Source of the DNA: Apiospora phragmitis
Taxonomy: Eukaryota; Ascomycota; Sordariomycetes; Amphisphaeriales; Apiosporaceae
Assembly (NCBI GenBank): GCA_038363925.1
Contig: JAQQWL010000004.1
Location: forward strand, 2,418,001-2,482,000
Direction of reading: 5' to 3'
DNA: 64,000 nt
Shown piece by piece: positions 12,226 through 24,116 of the stretch (the first letter of the stretch is position 1; every line of letters starts with the position of its first letter). The translations under genes and the position numbers were made by a program. The notes under the pieces were generated by a model. That model saw nothing but the letters and a program-made list of their open reading frames with translations. It made no database searches and was not told where the DNA came from.

Positions 12226-15149
12226 TCAGCGAGTCCACTTGATCTTGACCGGGGGCGACGTCGCTTGCTGCCACTCGGACCTATCCTCGCCCGACATGAA
12301 CGCCGCCTGCGACTTGGCCACTACGACGAACTCGCCCGCCGGCACACGGCTGCCGTTGCTGAAGTCCCCGCCCCATCCCCACCGGCCCCCGTTGGCGTAC
12401 GCCATCAGCCCGAACGACATGGGAGGATCGCCCAGCGTCGCGCCCGTCGCCGCGTCCCGGAGCTCCGTCACCACCCGCCGCGGCATCAGTGCCAGCTCGA
12501 AGGCCAAGTTGACCGCCTCGTCCGGCAGCGTCACGGTGCCGCCGGGCTCGATGGTGCTGTCATCCCCTCGCCGCTGCCACGCCAGCGTGTGCATCGTCGG
12601 CGTCGCGTCGAGGCTGCCGGCGGCCAGGCCCATGTAGGGAATCGTGTAGTCGAAGCCGTCGGAGCCGTTGAGCGCCAGCCAGCCCGAGAAGATGGGCAGG
12701 CGCGTCTTGTTAACGCCCGGCGGGTCCGCCGCCGCCACCTCGACCGTGGCCTGCCCGCCGTTTCCCGGGACGGTCACGCGCGCGCCCGTCTTCGGGTACG
12801 ACAGCGACGCCGCGAAGTCGGGCGTGTAGAGCCCGTCGTTGGTGAGCGCGCCGTAGTTGCCCAGGCGCCACGTGCCCGGGCGGAACGGGTACACCGTCCC
12901 CGCGGGGATGTTGCCCAGGTCGTAGGTGATGGCGTCGGGCGTCGGGTTGCGGATGGTGAAGACGGCCTTCTGCCGGTGCGCCGTGTCGTTGAACAGGATC
13001 TTGTGCACGCCGATCTCGCACGGCGCCCGGATGGCCTTCATGGCCTGGACGAGCCCGCCGCCCTGCTGCGCGGTCGACGCCCGCTCCAGGCCCGGCTGGT
13101 CCCAGAGGTCCTGCGGCGCCGCGCGGACGAGCGGCGCGGCCGTCGTGCTCAGCAGGCTCCGGAGCACGCGCCAGTCCTGGGTGCCCCGCGCCTCGGCGAC
13201 CAGGGCCGCGACGGCCGCCACAAAGGGCCCCGACAGCGAGGTGCCGCCCGTCACGAGCCAGCCGCCGTCCGCCCGGGTGGTCAGTATGTCGTTCCCGGGC
13301 GCCGAGACCGACGTGGGCATGTAGCCGTCGTACGTCGGGCCCCAGGCGGTGAAGTCGCTCATGCGGCTGCCGCACTCCTTCTTGTCGACGAGCGCGCGCA
13401 CCCTGTCCGGTGGCGCCGCCATGTTGACCGTGACCGTGGCCCCCGACTGTAGCAGCCGCAGCCAGTCGTCGCCCTGCTGCTTGTTGGTCAAGGCGATGGC
13501 GCGGAGCGCGGGCGCGTTGACGCGGACTATTTCGATGCGCTGGTCCGCGTCGTGGTCCACCATCATGACGTAGCGGGCGCCCTTCTCGGCGGCGCGGTCG
13601 GCGAGCTCGATGTCCGAGCAGTAATTGCGGGGTCGCGGAAGCAAGACGAGACGGTTGCTCAGGTCGGGCACGTCGTCGGGGAATAACTTACTGCAATGGT
13701 CGCTGTGGTCGTCCATGTTCAGGTCGAACCAGAGCGGCGGCACTATATCGTTCCACCCAGCCGCCCCGGGGCCGGGCTCGCCATCGCGGCAGGCAAACTC
13801 GACTGCTTCACCTTCACCATCACCACCCGAGCTCTGGGTGTTGTAGGTGGACACGTTGGACAGGGTATACGAATGGGTATTGTCGACGGCGCCCACGCCG
13901 AGCGCCTCGGCCGCCTCGGCGGGCCGGCTCGTCTTGAAGACGCCCCCGGCGCCGTGGCTGCCCGCGGCGACCACGATCAGCAGCCCGCGCCGGCTCGCCG
14001 CATCGAAGGCGAGGTTGAGCGCGAAGTCGGCCCAGCCGTCGATCGAGCCCATGCTGTAGACGACGGCCGTGACGCCGTCCTGGAGCGCCTGGTCGAGCGC
14101 CTGGATGAGCTTCTCGTCGTTGCCGCCGTGGGCGCAGCCGGCGATGGCGTAGCTGCCGAGCTCGACGCCCGGCGCCACGCCGCCGTACCCGCTGAAGGAC
14201 GAGCCGCCGTTTTGGGCGGCGATGACGCTGGCCAGGGCGGTGGCGTGCGACTTGCACTCGGGGTCCGGGCTGGCTTTGTCGTCGTCTTCGAGCCACTCGC
14301 GGCTGGAGGAGACGAGGCAGCCTCCGAGGGCGGGATGGGTGTAGTCGATCTGCATACCAAGAAAGGCGCGGTTAGCGAATCCGCTCCTTCAAGAACCTGG
14401 CAGAACAGCCAGCCTTTTGCCGCTCTTAGATTGGAAAACATAGCTCGTGGTTAAGGACTCACCCATGCGTCAATGATGGCAATCTTCTGGCCCTTGCCTG
14501 TATAGCCCGCTGCGTGGGCCTGGTCGACCTGGGCCATCAGATGCTCAGTCTGGGAGTTGTTCTGCCCTACGTGCTGTCTCTTGAACAGCCCCGACGAAGC
14601 GCGAGAAAGGAGGGCTGGGTCGTCGCCATGGAGTATGGCGGGGAGGGGCTCTGGCTTGGGGTGCTCGCGCATGGGGGAGACGGCAAGGACCTCGTCGAGC
14701 GTTGCGATTTTGGTAGGGTGTCCTCTACATCGTCGACGTAGCCGTCTCGGCTGATCTGGATCGAGATCCCGTTGAAGACCTCGCCGGTCAGGTCCACCCG
14801 CAGAGACGCTTGGATGCCGAGTTTGCCGGACAGTTTTGTGAGGAACCCATCATCCTGAAATGGCGATCATTCAGTCAGAACACAGTTCGACAAAGAAGCA
14901 TGTCTTCCCTAAGGGAAAGCAGGTGTGGCTTACATATTTGTAGTTTCCCTTGAAAGCGATGAGGTATGCACCTTCAACAGCAATGTGTTCAGACTGGGCC
15001 GCAAAGAGGGGCTTCCCTTCAGCAGTCTGAGTGGTGCCACGATGTTCATCGTCTACACGCACCGTGCCGCCACCAGCCTGGAGTGAGGAGTGGATGAAAG
15101 ATAGGAAAGGCAAGGCCGCCCATAGTAGAGAGCATATGGATACTGACAT
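12226..15149 (-). CDS. Secreted subtilisin-like serine protease (S8, PA-domain type)
   Basis: Predicted secreted endopeptidase of the subtilisin family S8, closest in layout to the Vpr/C5a-peptidase group. The start is the ATG at 15149, followed by a hydrophobic signal peptide (MSVSICSLLWAALPFLSF). Two introns, 14855-14933 and 14350-14462, both GT...AG, join the pro-region to the catalytic domain. Catalytic Asp is in IAIIDAWIDYTHPALGG, His in CKSHATALASVIAA, Ser in TGGTSLSGPFVAA. A PA-like insert sits between His and Ser, and a beta-rich C-terminal part follows. The usual oxyanion-hole Asn (AAGN) is Ser here (AAGSHG, codon 13957-13959). One A is missing from the T-run at 14708-14711 of the plus strand; with it the model is 910 residues. 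The gene stands alone. The family call is firm; activity is uncertain because of the Ser. Confidence 0.88.
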
Positions 15150-15170
15150 TACGTGATTCACATTGGTGAC

Positions 15171-15178
15171 TTATATAC
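15171..15178 (-). promoter_or_regulatory. TATA-like element before protease gene
   Basis: GTATATAA on the minus strand, only about 22 bases upstream of the protease ATG. It resembles a TATA box but is closer to the start codon than is usual in filamentous fungi. Confidence 0.3.
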
Positions 15179-18100
15179 GTGACTGAATGGTATGAATGAG
15201 CCACATCTGAAGTTGGATATGAGTCGATGCTCATCAATTTCCACGCATAACCAACCCTCAATCCCATCGCTAATCCGATCACTTCCCAGCATATACAGTC
15301 CGGCCTGTCGGGCTGCCACTACGGGTATGCGGGCAAAAGCTACACGATATTATACCGTCACGTGCGGCGGTCGCTTCACTGCTTGGCAGAATCAATGTTG
15401 CATTTTCCAAGCAAGGAAAATAATCAAGTGATGACCAAATCCGGCAACAGGGTATATAAATGTTTTCAAGCCCCTTTTCGCTGTACGAGATAGCACGGGA
15501 AAATACCATTCCGTTGATGCGGTCCTCCGATCTCATTTTGTTGGTTCGATCCTGCCCCCGAGTAACCCTTTTATTGATAATTTTATACCGCCCACGACGG
15601 AATGAAGGAAGGCAGTTGGATGGCAAAAGGGCTTGGCAGTCGACCAAAGAACTTCTCTTTTCAGCCGCACAGGAATCTGTCATTACGTTACTGGAATAAA
15701 TGGATATTGCAGACAAGTAGGATCAACTATGTGATTCCAGGAGGTTAAACATATGATGTGATGTTTTTTCAAGATATCTTCCAAGGCAGCATTGATAGCC
15801 GGAATCGAGTCTCCTGTGATACGCATGTTCTTGGCAACCTACTTGATCAGATGAGAAGGGTGTAATAGTGCCCGAAGGAGCTCGTATCAAGGACGTAGAA
15901 TTTTATCATGCTAGACATCGCGGGATCGGATCTGTGGCCATCACATACAAACATATTTCCCTCTAACATCTTCGACAGTCATTCTGCCATTTCCATCAGA
16001 CTAGCTAAAAGAGCCGATATGGTAATACAGGCCGGCCTGGTCCATCGGTTATCATTTCTGTGTGATCCCTTACCTCTGGACAGAGGACATTCCTTTCGAT
16101 CATGACTCGTCACGACATGCAATGGACTTTTTGAACGGCAGCCAGCATCTACCTAGCCCTCAGCTGAATATGCTGTTTTGAGCGTGAGACATGCAGCCTC
16201 GTCAAAACATTCTCTTTAGTTGCCCTTGAGGCAATCCAAACAAAACCTTTCTGGAATCAGATATCCACAGATCCTGTTTGAATAGTTTGGTTTGATATTG
16301 TGTATTTCCCAGCATGACTTCCGACTCCGAGACGTACGTGATCTGCCGATCTTACAAAGTGTCAATTACGGCTCGATAGATGTCAAATGATAGAAATGGC
16401 AGCCCGAACCGATATTTTGGTGCATGTCCATGTTTGACTTGTTGACCTAGACTTGGCTTTTCTGTCATGTCGAAAGACCAGACGAAATGTGAAACCCCAT
16501 AGGTCCTCGTTTCATCTAGTTACATCCGCGTTGCAAAACCACAGATCAGCTCGCTGCAACTGCGATATTCTACTAAATATGCGCAGGACGAAGAGTCATA
16601 TCATGTTACTCTTAGCATGTTGCGATTAAAGAAGCGCTCTGCTGGGTGATTGGCCCCCTTTTTTTTCGTTCCCATTGATCCTCCCCCCTTTTAACTTTTT
16701 GTTAGGCAGAGCCACCAGATTTGGTCCAAGGCGAGGCTAGTAAACGTAGATGAAAGAAGTTTTTACCGGGGAAAGGAGCTCATGGTTTTTATGTTGCAAG
16801 CAGGCAGTAGTCATCATCAACTGGTTCAAGGTTCTGGTTAAAGATACTTGAAATTGTGCATAGTTTTGTTGCATTGATTTTGCTTTCCACTCCCCGGGCT
16901 GTGAGTAATCCAGCCAGGGAAACTCTACCCCATTCTTGGAAAATTTCCCTTCGCAAGTATCAGACATTGTCAATAAAATATAGTTCCTGACCACATGTTA
17001 ATCCAGCTAGTCCGGCCCTTGTCATATCCAGGAAATCCAGCCTGGAGAAAGTTCGCGTGCCGTGCAGCCGAAGACGAACGTGTAATTGGAAGGCATATTA
17101 ACCTGCCTTCCTAATCAAAGGCGCATCATATTGGCTCCGTGCTGTCCAATAACTAAAATCCAACTTGGTAGAAGACAGCCTATTAGGAGGATCCTGACGA
17201 GGGCTTCCTCCCTAGCATGGGCCTAAATATGCCCTTGGAGCTCGTGCGGGACAGGGGCGGCGAGGTAGCCGACCTCTCCGAGGAAACCGAAGACTTCGTT
17301 CTCTTTAGGCGCCTCAGGGGGCCATCGAGAAGATCGCCGAGGTACCGCGGCTGCTCGGGCCCCGGGACGGCGATCATGCGCAGCATCTTCGCGTGGTGAT
17401 GGGATGGTTCTCGGGACTTTTGTTGCGGATTATTTCGTGAGTGGTCCTTACCGGAGCTTCGGCCTCGTAGTATGGCAATTCTATAACTTTGGGACAGTGA
17501 TAGTGATCGACTTCTTGGACACTCCTCTAGTTCCCTGGTAAGTTATGTGATTTCATACGGGTAGGGACGATGGAAAAAATACCCGCTCACTCTCTCGATT
17601 ATAGTTGTGTAACAAGTCGATCAAACCTTCAATCAAAGATGCAATAGGATATACTGCTATAGAATATGGTGTTCCAAGTAACCTGCTTGGAAAAAAAGGG
17701 GCTTGCTACGATCACCATCTGCGGGCATTGCCGTTGGGGCGACTGTTGATTATATACAGTTTCTAGAATTTTCTTTCGTCTCAACATACATGACACTGCT
17801 CCTGGTAAATAGAATCATCTTGTTCGAACTTGTTGGACTTGGCTGTATCACTTGGCTTTTGATCTTGTGACGACGGGTAGAGCCAAGATTTACTCCAGAT
17901 CAGGCTACTGGGAGAGGCTGGGTTTGCCACACCAATGCTCCATGTGAGGTTGCGCGTTCATGTATTAGAATGGGCGGCAATAGGCAAACAGCCACCCGGG
18001 TGAAAAGAAAAACAGCAATGACAAAGAGCATCCAGAAGACTCACCGTGCCGCGCATCTCGTGCTGTATTTGAATCGGCGCTACAGCGGGGCGCTTATTGC

Positions 18101-19364
18101 CCTCGTAGGGGGGATCGCAAAGGCACGACCAACTAGGCCACGAACATGCCACGAACAGGCGTCTTGAAAAGCTTCTTAGCCAGCCAAGGCGCGACGCATG
18201 CAGTCGCAAGGCTGCCAAGCGGAAACGAGGAAAACTTTGAATCCGTTAAGTCTATTGCTTACGACAGTAGCGTGCGCCAGATCGTCCGGAGTTGCGCCAA
18301 GCCGCGGCCGGGGTCCGGGGTCCGGGTCGGGGTTCTGGTTAATGCTGTTACAGTCGTCGAAGATTTGAGCTCTCTTTTGACCTCTGCCTCCGACGTCCTG
18401 TCCTTCATCGTCACCACTCTGAGACTCTGTCACAGTGTCACATCGAAGAAAAACCGTCAGAGATGGGAGAATTAGTCCGAAAAGAACAGAAGAGCCTCAA
18501 AGCACCACCCCCGCGCGCGCACCTGAGTCGATGGGATGGTGTTCAGTGGAAGAACGATTCAGTCTAGCCTGTCAAATCACTTGGCCTACAGGCTGCAGCT
18601 CTAGCTCAGCTGGCTGCGACATGGGATGGCCGCGTAGCTTACCGTAGCAACAAACCTTAGATGACACCAGGGTACAACCCGTTTCTTCTTCGATCTCAAA
18701 TCGAAGCCGCACTAAATTAGAGTAAACCGCTGCGTCGCACCGCCAAAACGCATCCCCGGCTTCAAACGCAGGAAATAAGGGCACAGGGAACTAACTCTAA
18801 CGGCCCAGGACACAAGACCTTTTTTTGTTGTTGTTGTTCTTCGTCCCATCCCACGGAGCCCAGGTTATGGAGGGCCAGGCTAGTAGCGATGGACGGGAGT
18901 GCCCTTACGACTAATGATTGAACCCAAAATGGCCCGTTCGGAAAACCGGGAGACTCTGGAGGCCCTGGAGGCCCTTGATCGGCCTACTCATCCTCGTTCG
19001 CATCTTTCGATCTCAGCTGCGCCGTATAAAGCTTTTGGGATTGCGATCTCTCCCAAGCCCCAACACTGGTTCCGATATTGTTACTCCACCAGATCCCCTT
19101 TTACTACGTCGTCGTACACTTACTTCCACCCGCATTCCACAACTCTTGGCCTGCTTGGCTAGCTTCGAGCCCGTACGAACGAGTTTCCTACAGAACGCGG
19201 AAAGCTTAAACATAGAACGGAACAACAAGAGTCAGTTGGATTTCTCGGCATCGTCAACACTCCTCCTTTACCAAGACGCCATCCGGCCCCTTTTGATACT
19301 ACCAAGACACTACCAAGAAAATACCAAGAAGCAGCACCTCCGCTCGGCGACGACAGCATAGCCC
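15179..19364. other. Stretch without a recognised gene
   Basis: No gene recognised with confidence. A basic, Ser-rich minus-strand frame around 17.18-17.55 kb ends in a stop at 17183 and could be a 3' exon, and is listed separately. Small open frames at 15.3-15.7, 16.7-17.0 and 18.1-18.8 kb look like chance frames. The right end, from about 19.2 kb, is pyrimidine-rich and is the likely promoter and 5' UTR of the MFS gene. Confidence 0.45.
17183..17548 (-). CDS. Possible 3' exon, hypothetical Ser/Arg-rich protein
   Basis: An open minus-strand frame of about 120 codons that ends at a stop at 17183. The peptide is rich in Ser, Arg and Pro, with KSSVSSERSATSPPLSR and GIFRPMLGRKPSSGSS near the C-terminus, a composition often seen in disordered tails of fungal signalling or membrane proteins. 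I do not recognise a domain, cannot place an upstream exon or a start codon, and a chance frame is equally possible. Confidence 0.2.
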
Positions 19365-19371
19365 CTATATA
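19365..19371 (+). promoter_or_regulatory. TATA-like element of the MFS gene
   Basis: CTATATA on the plus strand about 106 bases upstream of the ATG at 19477, followed by a pyrimidine-rich stretch, the layout of many filamentous-fungal promoters. Confidence 0.4.
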
Positions 19372-19476
19372 CAAAACACCTCCGATGTCTCGGCGTTTCC
19401 TTAGCAATTCTTCTTTTCTCACCCAAGTCTCTCTTTCAAATCTTAATTGTTTCAATTGCAATAATTCTCTCTCGGC

Positions 19477-21335
19477 ATGCTCCAAATAGGTTCGTCCGAG
19501 TCGGACCGAAACAGTGAAGATAGTAGTCCAAGATGGCGTTTGGTGAGGATCCGATCGGCCTCCTGGTTCATCTCGATGGTCGTCAACTTGGCGGCCCTGA
19601 CGGTTAGTTCCAAACAACTCGCCCGCTTCCCGCTGGCTGGTGACGTCGCTACGGTGCCGTCCGTTCCGAATCTCCTTTATACTGACGCTCCGCCGCAGGA
19701 TAGCATGTTCTTTGGCCTCATTGTGCCGTTCCTGCCGAATCTGCTGAAAAGTCGCGTCGGCCTGGTCGACGACGCTGAGAGTGAGTCACGCTCACAACCC
19801 ACTTTCATGAAACATTGGCGGGAACATGACTGACTGATGTTTACAGTCCAATTGTGGAACTCGGTACTTGTCGGCGTATATGGGGGTGCCGTGTTCATCG
19901 GCTCTCGTAAGTCTCTTCACCGATCTACTACTATCTTGATGGAAAAGGAACGCTAACCCTCCCCGAAAGCCATCTTCGGCTGGTTTGCCGACAAGGCGAA
20001 GAGCCGAAAGATCCCTCTCCTCCTCGGCTATCTCTCCCTGGCCGCCTCCACCGTGCTGCTGCACGTCGGCAACAGCCTCGGCCTCCTGGTCCTCGGCCGC
20101 CTCTTCCAGGGCTTCTCGTCGGCCTGCGTCTCGAGCGTCGGGTTCGCCATCCTGTTCGACGCCTTCGGCACCGAGGAGGCCGGCGGTGCCATGGGCTGGG
20201 TGGCCGCGTCCCTCGACGCCGGGGGGTTCATCGGCCCCGCCCTCGCCGGCGTCCTCTTCAACGCCGGCGGCGAGATGGCCGTCTTCATCTTCGCGTACGC
20301 CTTCATCGCCTTCGACATCTTGCTCGGCCTGCTCGTCATCCTGGACCGCCCGCAGCCGGACCGCAAGCAGCCGCTGGCGTCCTCGTCGGGCTCGTCGTCG
20401 TCCGGGTCCGATTCGGACTCGGATTCGGAGGGGGACTCTTCTACCGCGGTGGCGTCTACCGAGGCCTCCGACGGCGATGGAGACCACAACAGCAACAGCA
20501 ACAACAGCAGCGGCAAGATCGAGACGAGCAGCAGCGACAGCAGCGAGGACGACGGAAGCCCCAACACCGGCAAGCCGAAGCTGCTGTCGTTCACCAGATC
20601 TACTACTACCGATTCGCGCCCCGCCGGCGTCAGCTTCCGCCGCCTCATGCTGAACCCGCGGCTCCTGGCCGCCTTCACGGGCTGGCTGGTCGTCGGCAGC
20701 TTCGAGACGGCCTTCGACAGCGTCCTGCCCATCTTCGTCGAGCAGACGTACCACTGGGCCGTCATCGGCGCGGGCCTCATCTTCCTCGGCTTCTACCTCC
20801 CGGGATTATCGTGAGCCCTATCTGCGGCTACATCATGGACCGGGTCCGCAACTCGCCCCGCATCCTGTGCACGCTGGGCTTCGCCCTGGCCGGCCCTTCC
20901 TTCATCCTGCTGGGCCTCGCCGAGGGGCCCCAGATCGGCAAGCAGGCCCTGCTGTGCGTGCTGCTCAGCCTCGTCGGCATCGGCACGGGCCTGTCGGGCC
21001 CGCCCCTGCTCAAGGAGGTCGGCACCGTCGTCGAGCTGGCCGAGCGCGAGAACCCGGGCGCCTACGGACCGAAAGGCGCGACGGCCCGGGCCTACGGCGT
21101 CCACAACGCCGCCTTCGCCATCGGCAACCTGCTCGGGCCCGTCCTCGCGGGCGCCATGAAGGCCGCCTTCGGCTGGGCCGTCATGGGCTGGGTCTTCGGC
21201 GTCATGAGCCTCGCCATGGGCGCCGTCGTCCTGTGCTCGCTCGAGGGCTGGGTCTGGGACACCACCTTGAACTTTGCCCGGAGGACCAACAGGACTATCG
21301 ACTCGGCGGAGATCGAGGTGGAGGAGGCCGTCTGA
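19477..21335 (+). CDS. Major facilitator superfamily transporter
   Basis: Predicted plasma- or vacuolar-membrane transporter of the MFS, of the type with 12 helices and a large central loop (drug or amine antiporter-like). Three introns fit: 19603-19698, 19781-19846 and 19907-19969. They give TM1 ending in LAALTDSMFFGLIVPFLP, the loop-2/3 motif GWFADKAKSRKIPLLLGYL (variant of GxLaDrxGrr) and TM4 ...GRLFQGFSSACVSSVG. The central loop (about 20370-20580) is an unusual acidic Ser/Asp/Asn-rich stretch of about 70 residues between TM6 and TM7. One base is missing from GGG at 20802-20804, where the frame changes from LGFYLPG to IVSPICGYIMDR; allowing for it the model is 544 residues. Substrate cannot be read. 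It lies 9 kb from the PKS with other genes between, so cluster membership is doubtful. Confidence 0.88.
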
Positions 21336-21797
21336 TTGGTCGCCCGTAATGCGAGAGGATGGCGGCTTGGTGGCTGTGTTATCACTATGCTCCAAAAAGA
21401 ACGATTTCGAAAACGAAAACGACGACGTTGATGAAGAATAATAAGTAGAATTACATCTAAAAAGAATAATTAAGAACGTATATGATTACCACAACAAGTC
21501 TATGGGCGGTGCTGGGTGTCGTTCACAATTCCTACTGAGACACTTCTTGTTTCCATCCTTTCAAGTAGTCATTAGTACCTTGGGAAGAATTCACGCCAGA
21601 AACATTTGTTGAAAAAAGAAAGTTATAATTCAATAGTAACTCCTAAAGCCAGACCTGAAAATCCTTTAACAATAGATCGTACAAAACCCTGTATTGCACT
21701 ATTTTCCGACCAAGCGGGGGATCCAGCCATCCTTCCTTGACATGAGAGAATCGATTGCTTTGCCTGATATTGGTTGTGACTGACCGACCAGCAAGCT
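21336..21797. other. Intergenic stretch between convergent genes
   Basis: Contains the 3' ends of the MFS gene (+) and the small secreted protein gene (-). No other feature seen. Confidence 0.5.
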
Positions 21798-22173
21798 CTA
21801 CTCGCACTTGGCATCCTTCGCGCCGCCGCCGCCGACGGCCTGGATAGCGTGGCCGGCGCACTTGCGCTGGGCGTAGGGCAGGTTGAACTCGGCGACCCAG
21901 TCCCACCAGTCGTCGCCGGTGCGGGTGTGGTAGTCGAACGTCCAGCCCGTCAGGGTGCCGCCGCAGCCGTGCAGCTGGTTGCGCAGGTGCTCGCCCCAGC
22001 TGCCGACGATCTCGGGGTGGAAGTTCTCGCCCTGACCATGTAGTTGTCGAACAGGAACGCGCCGTGCACGTTGCACTGCGTCCGGGTCGGGTTGACGATC
22101 TTGGGCGGCGGGGCGGGGGCCGCGGCCGCCAGGCCGGCCAGGCTGACGGTGAGGAGGTTGATGATGGTTGTGG
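21798..22173 (-). CDS. Small secreted cysteine-containing protein, start not seen
   Basis: Short protein of about 115-120 residues with a signal-peptide-like hydrophobic stretch (IINLLTVSLAGLAAAAPAP) and a mature part with four Cys (TQC, HGC, RKC, AKC) rich in Trp/Tyr/Gly, ending at a stop at 21798. I do not recognise the family; secreted effector-like proteins of this size are common in plant- and insect-associated fungi. Two defects: the frame changes near 22034 (one C seems missing between FLFDNYMV and QGENFHPEIVG), and no ATG precedes the hydrophobic stretch, so the start codon is lost, miscalled or in an upstream exon. The 5' side is a TTTG-type repeat tract. Confidence 0.5.
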
Positions 22174-22200
22174 CGTAAATGATTGCTGTGTTGTTTTTTT

Positions 22201-22293
22201 ATGTGTTTGGTTTGGTTTTTGTTTGTTTGGTTTTTGTTTGTTTGGTTTTGTTTGTTTGGTTTTGTTTGTTTGGTTTTGTTTGTTTGGTTGTGT
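22201..22293. repeat. GTTTGTTTGGTTTT tandem repeat tract
   Basis: Five to six imperfect copies of a 13-15-nt unit made of GTTT and GGTTTT. It lies immediately 5' of the small secreted protein gene (minus strand), so it sits in that gene's leader or promoter as a CA/AC-rich tract. Confidence 0.85.
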
Positions 22294-23429
22294 ATATAAA
22301 ATACGCAGTGAAAGTATTCGTTAATAAACGAAAATTAGTTATTAGTAAGTGAATATAGAAAGGAAATAAACCCTAAGAAATTGCTGTAATGAGCGTTAGT
22401 GATGAGGTTCCTAGGAGAGAGACCTGGTGGGAGACTGGGTTATATAACTCCCGCCGGTGTCGAGGACCCGGAATGTAAGAAAAGGAGGAATAAGGAAACC
22501 CATAAAGGCGAGAGAAAGAGTGACAATGAACTGCGATCTGGCGAGTTGCAGCTGATAAGACGACCTTTAGACCTAACAATGAAGTCGACGAAGTCGCCAT
22601 GGTGGCACCAACCATGAATCTTTGCTCAAACATGCATTCGAAGAAGAAATTCTTCTGCGTGGTCTTTTATACTTCCTGGTAATATTAGCGAAAAAGGTGT
22701 ATTCTCTATCAGACCACGAACGTGACCAGCTCCCGAACCCCAGGAGCGCCGCCAGGGAACAGCCAACATCCAGGATAACGAACAGCCCAACGGCATACCA
22801 CACGAATAGATAACCGGGAACCAGAACCTCATGGGCGCTGCACGTATAGCTTTTTATGTTCGTAGTAGAACCGCATTTCCCATATTTCTTGTTCCGTGGA
22901 TCCTATCTCCTATAAGAGGCCAGAGCTCGCTGTGCCTCCTACGCATCGGCCAGAAGATAGTACAGTCTAATGTGGACATTTACTACACAATTCCTAACTA
23001 CATAGCCTCGGCCTTTATGACTCTTTAGCTACGGGTAGTAACGTAGGTTCTGTCTCGATAACCGTACTCCAACGTCACATTTCCCGTTTCTTCGAAGAGG
23101 GCTGAGATGGCAGATCCCTGTGGCAAACCGAAGATAATGCAGCTGAGAATAGGACTTACATGACTGGGGATTATGCTCGCCGCAGCCCTTGAAGTGAGAT
23201 TCGTGCTCGTCTGATCAGACACGTAGAAGAAAGCACGGGCATCGATTCTCGAGAGTTATAGCCAATAATCCGAGTAGCATGATTCTGGATAGGAGCAGCA
23301 CAGTGAGGGGAAGTAGTAGTGAATAGGTGTCTGGAGGTGGCCCATCTCACGAACAAATCAATCTCGGGAAGAAAAGGATCAGTCCCCTGCATCAGGGATC
23401 GAGAGAAATGCTAGATTTCGACAAGCCTG
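22294..23429. other. Stretch without a recognised gene
   Basis: Only short frames. One minus-strand frame near 22.7-22.8 kb encodes a hydrophobic stretch (GLFVILDVGCSLAALLGFG) that could be a single membrane segment, but no start, domain or exon partner is visible. Confidence 0.45.
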
Positions 23430-24116
23430 TTATTCAGTTGTGGGGTTTACACCGACCAGTGGCTTTAACGCATACATCCGGACGGACAGAAGTCTCCTGG
23501 AGGAAACGCGGGGTAACCCCTTTTGTAGGTCGGTTTTGGTGATCCGGAAGCCAGCTTGGGTGAATACCAAGTAGTTGTCTAAACTTGCCATCTTCCCTGG
23601 TCAGGCCACTGTCTGTGGCGTCGAAAAGGTCGGAGCTACTCGTGCTGATGTTATCTTTCAGAACGATGACCCCGACCTCGGGACTCAAGGCTTGCCCGCA
23701 TCGCTTCAAAAAGGCCACCAGTTGCTCATCGGTGAGGTAGCCGACACAACACTGAATCCAAATCAGATCATGCCGTACTCCTTCGGGAGGTGGTGACCAT
23801 GCCTCGAGGCCCACGTTGAAGATATGCCGTACACCACTATTTCCCCGTAGCTTGTCGTTGAACTTGGTCACAGGTTCAATCACGTCGGTGTGTATGGCCA
23901 GGCCGCGGAGAAGCATATGTGTGACTCTGCCGATGCTGTTTTTCGGCCCGAGCCGCTGTTTTAGCATTCGTACCTAGACTATTGCTACACGGCAGGAACA
24001 CCGCCAAGCATACCATTGTCGCTGGCATCGACATTTTCCCAGTATTGTAGACTTCGTTCTTTGCTGACAAGGGAGTCGATTCTCGAGGTGCTCGAGGTAG
24101 TATTGGAGCCTATCAT
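23430..24116 (-). pseudogene. Broken alpha-N-methyltransferase (NTM1-like)
   Basis: Remnant of an AdoMet-dependent protein N-terminal methyltransferase of the NTM1/METTL11 family, which methylates the alpha-amino group of proteins with an exposed X-Pro-Lys-type start. The N-terminal part from the ATG at 24116 has YWENVDASDNGMLGGVPAV, the family's YW..v..t..GMLGG signature. The C-terminal part has HIFNVGLEAWSP, DLIWIQCCVGYLTDEQL, VIVLKDNISTS, GLTREDGKFRQLL and, after a frame change, RMYALKPL. Between them the frame meets stops (TAG near 23985), and the expected VDLQGS and AdoMet motif I (D.GAGIGR) are missing; only SIGRVT remains. An extra C near 23560 shifts the C-terminus. It shares strand with the NLR gene next to it. 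I read it as a truncated, inactive paralogue. Confidence 0.75.

Noticed and set aside
12265..14454. Long plus-strand open frames (up to about 395 codons) opposite the protease gene
   Set aside because: They are shadows of a G+C-rich gene: rich in Arg, Ala, Gly and Val without any domain, while the minus strand has a complete catalytic triad.
18572..18660. tRNA-like GCTCTAGCTCAGCTGG segment
   Set aside because: Resembles a D-arm start but no matching acceptor, anticodon or T arm follows.
19792..20780. Minus-strand frames of 250-320 codons opposite the MFS gene
   Set aside because: Shadows of the transporter exon 4; no domain and low-complexity Glu/Ala/Gly content.
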